Shown here: piece after piece, positions 55,986 through 64,000 of the stretch | Numbering within the stretch: the stretch's first letter is position 1 | Layout of the letters: each line of letters begins with the position of its first letter | Source: Zygnema cylindricum | Taxonomy: Eukaryota; Streptophyta; Zygnematophyceae; Zygnematales; Zygnemataceae | NCBI GenBank assembly: GCA_037447655.1 | Contig: JBBHKE010000820.1 | Coordinates: 62,001-126,000 of the forward strand | DNA length: 64,000 bases | Reading direction: 5' to 3' | Notes under the pieces: generated by a model | Databases searched by the model: none | Seen by the model: only the letters and a program-made list of their open reading frames with translations | Told to the model about the DNA's origin: nothing | Position numbers and translations under genes: made by a program

Positions 55986-58900
55986 ACAGTACTTCTGCCG
56001 TTATCCTGTACCATTGTACGGTCTCGCTTTCTGGTTAGTGACGTTTAGGTACGTTCGGTTGGTATATTAGGTACCCTGGAGGAATTTTTATAAAGACTAG
56101 TAAAGATTTGTAAGTACGGTTAATGAGATCGAGTACGGAGCCCCAGACTTGGCTGAATGGCTCCCTATCAAGTACAGGTAATATGACATTCCTGTCTCAA
56201 TGCCCACCTGATATTGTGCCACGTGACACGAACGTCACTGTGACATCGATGTCGTAATTTACTAATTTATACCTGTCGTATGGTGGAGGACAAACGAAGT
56301 CGTTAACGTGGAATGCAGAACGTACTGTCCTGTAAATTGCGCATGGATGACGACTTGTACGATATACCGGCAATCGCGTGGCTAGTGTACGGCTGATTGG
56401 ACGACTTTGAAAATTCCAAAGCGCCGAAAGAGCTCGCTGTTAGACTTATCTGCCAGCCGGCGTCGAACTTCACGGCCATTGCAGAACAGGTTAGAAATCC
56501 GCAAGATTCAATGCTGCCACATCCGTTGTCGTTTAGACAACAAACAACCATAAAGGGACTGTACGATGGGCGCCGCCAACACGAGATCGACTGCCGCGTG
56601 CACGTTTTGATGACGACATATCTAAACTCAGCACAATACTCCGCATCAGCTGCGGCAAAGATTCTCCATTGACTTGATTTGGATATTCTTTCGGCTGTAC
56701 CCACTCAAAACCACAAAAAGGATTCGGTAAACCGCTCGCACGCGCGATTCTGCCAATGTGCGCATCACAGAATCGCGCATACGTTTCTTTTGCACGGTTT
56801 TTAAATTCACTTTCACACGCTTTTGAGCCACGTCAGATTTTCGCTATCTTCTGGAAGCTTTTTACGCCACCAGCCTGGCACGTAGCTAAGGCCACGCCAT
56901 CTAATCGTTTATCCATTCGGGGTTTTCTGCGCTTTCAAAGGCCGGATTCTGCGCAGTTCCGCAGTCCATGTCAAGTGGGTTACAAAATATTTTGGCATCA
57001 TCATTCCCGAGGGATTCTCGTACGGAAATGCCGTTTGTGTGGCGTGCGATAGCGCGGATCGCCGTCGTCGCGATGCGCCGCATAAAGTCGCACGGGAGCC
57101 GCAAAATCGGCCTGCCCTCACTGGTGCACGAAAATTAGGTCGTCAAAAGTGGTCTTTGCAATTTTTTGAAAAATTTGCGGAAATGCCGGCCACTGGAACC
57201 AAACGGCATTCTCAATTTTATGAAAGGAGTTTCGATGCCATTTACATGTATGCACGTGCGAAACCGGGCAATAAAAAAATAAACATGTCGTTTTGCAATA
57301 TATGTGTAATGGCATCCATAAAGTACTGTACTATACTGAATCTTGCAACTTTTTGGCCCTCCGGGGTGCCGAAGACGTCCGCGACCGCTCGTTTAGGGTT
57401 TATTTTTTCTGTTTTTGTTTTTTTTTTATTAAAAAAACAACCCAAACCCCAAAACCCTATTTTCTCGTACCCGATCCCAAGAGGTAAGAAATGTCGGCGC
57501 GAGGTGCCGCGAGGTGCCGAAGGTCCCACACTTGTATGGGGGCTTGTTCGATACCCTTGCTGTACAGTACTGTACCAAAATTTAAGAAGCCTAGTCTGTA
57601 CTGTACCGCTCTCATTCGCCAATTTTTGCATAAATTAAAGTGATTTCAAACTTAAATATGTCTATCGGGCAGAATATAAATATATATTTCTAGGACGCTC
57701 ATGTAGTTTTTCAATGGAGATGACAGTTTCGTGCATAATATGAAACGTCATATGGATCTTTGATGGAAGTAAATGTTCCTAATATTCGGGGCTGTACGGT
57801 CATGGACATTCATTCCTGCTATTATGACATGTTGCCAAAAATTGTTAAATCCGTACGGATCCCGAATGATTGGAGACGCGGCTGCGCGTACCTCTTCCCC
57901 AAATAATGAGGAGCCACGCATGCCCGAAACATTTAGCTCATTGGGCTGACCGTCCTGGAAAATGGCACCGTTAAAAACGTAAATACGGGCTAGAAAAAAA
58001 TCCTCCGAATTAGTCGGAAGTTTCACATGGTGCCACATCATGGCTGACTCACTGCATGTTATTGGAATATTAAAAAAACGTATAAAGATCGTTAGATTCT
58101 TGGCAATATCGGGAATCGACGGCTATCCTGCAACGATGCGCTAGATGCGCCAGGTCATATTGGCTTTCCGCAAAGTCATCCCGCCGTGCGACGAAAGCTC
58201 GCAAATCTTTGAGATTTGCCCGTGCTTTGTGGTCAGCTCAAGAAAATGTCAACCAGGCGGTATTTTCTAAGCAAATTCACGTGAAAAACAGCAGCGTTAA
58301 CCTTTCATGTGATGCCACGTGTTTTTGCTACACGACAAAGGAAGCCATTGACACACGCGCGATGGCGTGGAGAAAAGTCCATGCACCATTTTTGCCTGGA
58401 TGTCAACGTAAGGACGAAGGACAACGAACGACAACCCACATTGTACGGATATTGTTACAACACGTCTTACATTTTATGTTCGTGGTGAGAATCACATCAT
58501 AAAAAGTGATGTGACTGTCATTAATACATCACTACACGGATCTGTACTGTAGTTCTGTACTGTATATTCTTCATATACCGTACGCTCATGTCGACAGTCA
58601 CAGCCACATATGTCACCATACGCATGGAAATTGACGACTCGATGTGCACATGCGCAATTTGTCATGCGATCACGCGAAGCGCACGCTTCGAACTATTTCC
58701 GTGCAATATGGATAGTACGGAAATTTGGTGTACACTTTCCAAACTCCCTCTCACACGTGCGTAAAATGCATCTTCCAGGTGCACTGCACCTGGCGAGCCG
58801 CTTTCTGCACATTCATCTCCCCCGGACTCCCCCTTGGCCGACTTGGCACCCCGCTGTTTTCCGTACGCGTTGCAAACCTCTTCTCCTCGCAGCCCGACAA

Positions 58901-59092
58901 GGCCTAGACCTGATGTTCTGTTTCCGTACCTACATTGCCCGTAAATGATTGACCATATATTGTACGATATGAAGCGTCATATGGGTAATGTAGTCAATTC
59001 TATTTATTGTAGATGTCGTCTTCTGGACTGTTCCCAGGTACGTTATGTGTATTGTACGCTTCTGTCTTTATCTGTTTAGTGGCTGCCGTGTT
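55986..59092. other. Intergenic stretch, no gene recognised
   Basis: Contains many GTAC motifs and several short frames (for example 56397-56672 and 57039-57638), none with a motif or compositional sign of a real gene. A pair of phrases ATATGAAACGTCATATGG and ATATGAAGCGTCATATGG lies about 1.2 kb apart (57738, 58968). Confidence 0.5.
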
Positions 59093-59473
59093 TAGCACTC
59101 GGTTTGGTTCGGGATGAAACCGAACCTACTGAAACCAAACCGACATTTTGCAGTTCGGTTTCTAAAATTCAAACTCGGTTTAAAATCGTTTGGTTCGGCT
59201 TCGGAAAATGCTCTGTGGTTCGGCTTCAATATACATTTCTAATATATTTTTGTTGGTCGGGCGTGGGCGTGGAGGGGGGGTAAATAGTGGGGGATCATTT
59301 ATCATTTCAAAATTATTTAGAATTATGAACGGTTTAGAAGCTGTGTGGCTCAGATCGCTGTTATCCGACGGCTTCCGTTGCTTCGGAAAATAAAATACCT
59401 GTTAAGAGTCATCTGGTTCTGTCCGAGCCAAAATGAAACAGAACTGAAGCGAACCGAAGCGGGCCGAGTGCTA
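59093..59473. repeat. hAT-like MITE with ttcgg-rich ends
   Basis: The ends TAGCACTCGG and CCGAGTGCTA are inverted. The inside is rich in GGTTCGG and CCGAACC on both halves. Flanks GCCGTGTT and GCCGTATG match at 6 of 8 positions, fitting a decayed 8-bp duplication. No coding capacity. Confidence 0.6.
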
Positions 59474-60123
59474 GCCGTATGCACCACGCCAGTTCGGTTA
59501 GCGTGTCACGTACGGATGTACGGCCTTTGTAACTGCTCCTAAGCCTTCCCAAACATGCCAGAAGAATCTACATTATTCAAGTCTGCGTCACTAAACGCCC
59601 TGAAACTTTGAAAAAATCTGGCCGTCAAACGAAAAACGTTCTACTAACAACATGTACCGTTCGATTTCCCGGAAACCGCGTGCGGAACCGTGCGATTCTA
59701 CGCTTTCCAGAATCCTGAGATGCTTTGAATTTTGAATTTTTGATTCCTCCGTGTGCCAAAGTAGCCACATATGTAAATGCGGCTGCTGCAGTAGAGTCTG
59801 GCAATCATATTTTGGCCTGCCAACTTACAAGCGTCACATACAAAGTGTGTGATGCAAAGAGAAAGAGCATCATCTGTGATCATGCTGCAATACCTTTTCA
59901 GTTAATATTCCCCAGACGACTGGCATCTCCTAAAGGCATCTTGTCCTCTCCATTTACCATCCACTGCTGTTATATCCGTTTATATCCGTTTGCAGTTTGT
60001 GACAGAGGTATCTGCTAGGAGTCTCGCTGGATATGCCTGCCATTTTTATTTCTTCGTTTCTACTCCTGAGTTGACACGTGGCTGTTGTCCTTTTAAGAAG
60101 AGAGTCTACTTGTCATAGAGCAA

Positions 60124-60130
60124 TATAAAG
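60124..60130 (+). promoter_or_regulatory. Likely TATA box of the DUF506 gene
   Basis: TATAAAG in CAATATAAAGTAGAGG, 320 bp before the start codon. Transcription would start near 60155, leaving a 5' leader of about 290 nt. Confidence 0.45.
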
Positions 60131-60444
60131 TAGAGGCCCCACAGCAAGATTGTGTATCTCCAATTTTGTTTAAAAACTTTCATCCCAGTCATATATATTA
60201 CAGCTGTACTTTTTTCTCTTGTATTAGCAATTTCCAATATATTGAGCCTGGAAAACCTCCCTTTTAGGTCATTCCATTTCCATCAAACGGAGAGAACTAT
60301 TGTTAGTCTTACATACTATCAGTCTGGAAAAACTGTTAGGTCGTTTGATTTCCATCAATAGAAGAGTAGTATCAGTCTTGATAGTGGAAAAAGCATCTGC
60401 AATTCAGAGGTAACACACACGATTTAACGGTATCGCAAGTGAAG

Positions 60445-62957
60445 ATGCCAGGACTTTTTGCATTCCGGCCAATGGCTGGTATGAAAGCTGACAAAATGAA
60501 GCCTGTAGTTTCAACAGCTGCTACATCCACTGCGATGAAATCTGAAAGGCTTCCGACAATTTCTCGGTTTCGACAAATGAATACGAAAGTTTCTCCTCTT
60601 CCATTTCCTCCTACAGAAGAGCCTTTGGAGCTCGCTGTACAGAAGCCTATTACATCTTTTTCTAGCCATCAGAGAGCAAAGCAGGTCTCGGATCCAATTG
60701 GTGAATCAGTGAAGGCAAAAATATGTGAAAGTCACATTATTTTCGGCCACCAGCGAATTGGAAGCACTGGAAGTAGCAGGTGTGTAGAGCATTTTTTGTT
60801 TCCTCTTCACAGGCCTTTTTAACATTTCTTTTGCTGCTGTTGTAGTTTTGACATTGTTTTGACACTCATACTTAACGACTGTTGGATGAATAGTTTAGTG
60901 TATGAAGCGAAAGCAGCTCTCGAGGACAGAGAGTGTTGGTCTTATTCATGCTTCTCGCACCTCTTGTTGGACCAGTTTAGCCTTTGTGTGAATTGCTGCA
61001 AATTCTGTTCCTGTATTTCCGCTTTCCTCTTGCAGTTCAATTATGGACAAGTTTTTGGCATTTGTCTGATTTTCCTCTAACATTGTTTTCTTTTATTTCT
61101 GTTATCTGCCTGTTTTGCAGTTCGGGAAGTGAACATGAACCGAAGTCCGTCAGTCTTGCGGACATGGTTAATGAGTTTATGGAGGATGAGGCAGACCGAA
61201 ACTGCTGTGGACGAGTCCGATGTAATTGCGACAATGGCACCTGCAATGGATACGGATGCCATGGGAGTGACGAGGAAGACGCCTGTAGCTCTGCCGAAGT
61301 TTTGAAAACTCTTCAGGTTAGTGGCTTGCAGTAGATACTGGATATGTGTGCAAGAAGCTGGTTTAGACAATGGAAGAAAACTTGATCTCCAATAGAGATA
61401 GATGGCGTAGCTTTGTAAGGAGTCTCTTCACAAAAATGCATTCGTTTGCACCAGCAGTAAGGGACGGTTGCTGTCCTTTCAGGTCATTTCGGGAATTTAT
61501 GTTGAATCAAAGCTGCGCTGATTTCAAATTCGAGTTGATTTTATGTTAATCATTTTTTTGTCTGTGTATGTGCATATACAGGGTCTTTCCCGCCCTGCAA
61601 ATAACATGGAGAGGAAGCTTTTGGCGGATGTCGTGGCAAGTGCTGATGAAGCATGGAAGGATTCGGAGAATGTATGCGCTACAGAAAGTGGAGATTGTAC
61701 TCGAGGTTGTTTACGGCGGGCTGTCATGTCTCGTTTGAGGGCAATCGGATACAATGCAGCTATTTGCAAGTCGCGTTGGGATCATTCGAGAGGTTTCCCT
61801 GGAGGTAAGCATTGGTCACCGTTGGTCACAAGGATGGGTTTGAAATATGTTCTTTATCATATTTTTTATAGAAAGCGGTTCCAGTTTTTCAACCGTTGAC
61901 ATTTCTCACTTACTTTCTCCTGAGGGATATTAGTTGTCATGCTCGGGAGTAAAGCTATTGACAATTTTGATTGGAGTCAATACCGACAGGATGGTATTGG
62001 TCAGAAATGAAAAAAAAAAAAATTACCTGCTTTCATTGGGAGCCTTTGTCATTGGCTTGTAATCATGTATTTGAAGTATGGAAGCATGTTGTTGACATAT
62101 ATTGTTTTTCTTGTTGGGCATTTTCAGGTGATTATGAGTACCTGGATGTTATTGTGGATGGATCAACGATTGGAAAAGACAGGTTCCTTGTTGACCTGGA
62201 TTTCCGTGGTCAGTTTCAAATTGCTCGACCGACTCAGCAATTCACTCTAGCCCTTCAGGCCGTCCCAAGTATATATGTTGGGCGAGCTGATCGTTTACAG
62301 CAAGTAGTGGAGATTATGACAGATGCGACAAGGAAGTCTCTCAAATGGAGGACAATGCATTTGCCTCCATGGAGAAAGGCTGACTACATGAGAGCAAAAT
62401 GGATGTCTCCGTACAAGAGGACAACCAATGAGGTCCCTCTTTCAGGTCATGTTAATGGCTGTTTAGTTCAATCGACAGCTGTCAAAGGATTGGCTGGTAG
62501 TGCAAAGGGAGTTCCTCAGGAGGATGCTTTTCAGTATCTTCCAGACTTGACAAGTGGCGACAAAGTGGACGCTGTGATTTATAAGGGCAAAGTTTTCTCG
62601 GCTGCCAATCAAATGGAGAAGTCGAATGATGTGTCTCGGCCGCTCACAGAGAACTATGGAGGGAATATGAAGGGACATAGATCCTCCACTGTGTTACCTC
62701 TACCTAGGCAAGAATCAAAGGCAGGTTGCCGCGATATTGTGAATGAGAATTCTGTGCTCACGTCGACTCAGGATGCTAAACCAGTGAATGGAGATTGGCA
62801 ACCACCGGTTGTAAAACCAAGAACTAGCAGTAGGGCCGGACAGGTGAAGGCGGGACTGGCTATGGTCTTGAAGGAGTCCGGATTAAGGCAAATCAAGAAA
62901 GTGGTAAAAGACGAGCCTCTCGTGCAGATGCGGGCAGCCATGGCGTCAGCTTCATGA
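60445..62957 (+). CDS. DUF506 (PDDEXK_6) family protein, four exons
   Basis: Exons 60445-60779, 61121-61316, 61582-61804 and 62128-62957 join to 1584 bp, 527 residues, with GT-AG introns (phases 2, 0, 1) and no stops. The start ATG gives MPGLFAFRPMAG. Exon 2 carries VSLADMVNEFMED and a Cys-rich stretch ending SSAEVLKTLQ. Exon 3 has LRRAVMSRLRAIGYNAAICKSRW. Exon 4 has GDYEYLDVIVDG, FLVDLDFRGQFQIARPT, VPSIYVGRADRL and HLPPWRKADYMRAKWMSPY, in the family's usual order. The C-terminal 170 residues are less conserved and contain basic KK/RR patches. The family is plant-specific with a PD-(D/E)XK nuclease-like fold. Some Arabidopsis members limit root-hair growth. Activity on DNA is not established. 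A T-rich 3' UTR follows. Confidence 0.92.
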
Positions 62958-64000
62958 TCTTTTGGAGAAGCAGAAAGATCTGGTAAACCGGAAGTTACAT
63001 ATACAGAAGTTTGCCAACGGAAGTTATTACCAATGAAAGTTACAAGGAGGGAGCACATCTGCATATGACATACAATCAAGTGTATTGAGGAGGACTTTCT
63101 TTTTTTTGGATTGCTGTACATGTTCGCTGTGGATACTTTTGGTTTGCGTTAGATAGAAAGTCGTACATTTGGAGTTTTACTTCACTAGCTAAGGGTATTA
63201 GAGGAGTAGGCGTAATAGTTTTTTTATCACAGAAATGAAATGGAGAAACTGAGATTGTAGCCTGCATCAGCATACTCAGTGATGAGGTCTATTTTTGAAA
63301 AAGTGGAAAGTGAATATAGTTTTTGTACACCAACAGCCATCAGGGAAACTGAATATCATGTAGATGGATAGCCGCTCAGCACCATACCCAACATTTTTTG
63401 ATCAGGGTTGAAATAATTCTGGTCCTGTATGGGAAAGTGTTCGATAAAGCGTCCAAGGTGTGCATAAGAGTTAGTGTTTTGTTTTTCTTTTTCAGAGTGT
63501 CTTTTTTTGGTTCCCTTTGGAGGTTCATCAAAAAGTAGTGGCAGAAAAGTCTGTTCGCTCGCGGGATTTGTCAATTTTGGCTGTAGGACAGTGTCCTCGG
63601 TAAAGAGTTTGTTCTTTTTGTACATTTACTGAATTGGAAAATTATAATTTCTTCATTTTACGGGATAGTTTGCAGGATTGAGTTATGTTTTTAACTTTGT
63701 TTTTATAAAAATGTCTCCTTTTTCAGAATCGGCCGATGGTGCACGAAACATGTCATGTGTTATCAAAATGGTGTTATGGATGTTGAAATGGGGGGTAAAT
63801 AATGTGGAATGTTTCGGATTTGAAATTGTTCTTTCAGTTCGATGTATTCTCGTGTTTCCATGCCTGATGTCTGTTATCGCAAATTTTCATATCTTCTTGA
63901 ATCGATCTTAAACAGACTGAATTCTGTATTTCATACAAATGTGAATGAATTATTTTGGAAAATAGCAGTCCCCATGTTCTGGTGAATTTTCGTCAAAGAA
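62958..64000. other. 3' UTR and downstream flank of the DUF506 gene
   Basis: The first few hundred bases are probably 3' UTR (T-rich, TTGTAC elements); no clear polyadenylation signal stands out. Short frames at 63356-63625 (minus) and 63678-63911 (plus) have no recognised motif. Confidence 0.45.

Noticed and set aside
56397-56672. 91-codon open frame
   Set aside because: Open on both strands, no motif and no neighbours suggesting a gene.
57039-57638. 199-codon open frame
   Set aside because: No recognisable domain, no splice context, and the opposite strand is equally open; not supported as a gene.

Overview
The window looks like nuclear DNA of a land plant. The only intact host gene is a four-exon member of the plant DUF506 (PDDEXK_6) family at 60445-62957, with GT-AG introns. 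Nearly everything else is mobile DNA: long-LTR Ty1/copia elements, solo LTRs, a Ty3-type fragment, a DDE transposon, and many small inverted-repeat elements. I cannot name the species. The unusual copia group would fit a non-seed plant, but that is a guess. Three runs of exactly 10 N (2919-2928, 31605-31614, 54304-54313) are assembly joins.

Layout. 1-445: Ty3-type RT relic. 449-2845: deleted copia element with a chimeric right LTR. 2846-5155: small repeats. 5156-12564: solo LTR (TSD gtacg) split by a full copia element at 5964-12312 (TSD gccgc). 12570-14204: MITE-like repeats. 14205-15289: solo LTR (TSD aaaac). 15290-18575: foldback and TIR elements. 18576-26072: old solo LTR split by a full copia element at 19096-25653 (TSD tttgg). 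26473-36853: two decayed copies of a third subfamily, with part of a minus-strand element between them beside an assembly gap. About 36860-43760: a DDE transposon whose first ORF is broken by a solo LTR (37871-39180, TSD tacaa). 44470-48765: a young gag-only derivative with two 1214-bp LTRs (TSD tccaa). 48766-60100: AT-rich foldback and inverted repeats without recognisable genes. 60120-63300: the DUF506 gene.

The main observation concerns the copia group as a whole. (i) The primer-binding site is the complement of the anticodon arm of plant initiator tRNA-Met, not of its 3' end. This implies half-tRNA priming as in Drosophila copia. (ii) The gag start codon lies in the last 20 nt of the LTR, and the reading frame runs through the PBS, which holds a second in-frame ATG. 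(iii) Every LTR long enough to show it carries, about 200-300 bp from its 5' end and antisense to the element, a tRNA-like block with A-box and B-box motifs followed by a T4-T5 run (a Pol III terminator). (iv) Upstream of the TATA box lies a conserved array of five or six GTAC cores. Together these suggest an LTR family that combines a Pol II promoter, an antisense Pol III unit and an unusual replication start.

No copia copy is fully intact. The best pol (minus strand, 6926-10357) has one stop codon. The gag-only element also has one stop but near-identical LTRs, so it was probably mobilised in trans.
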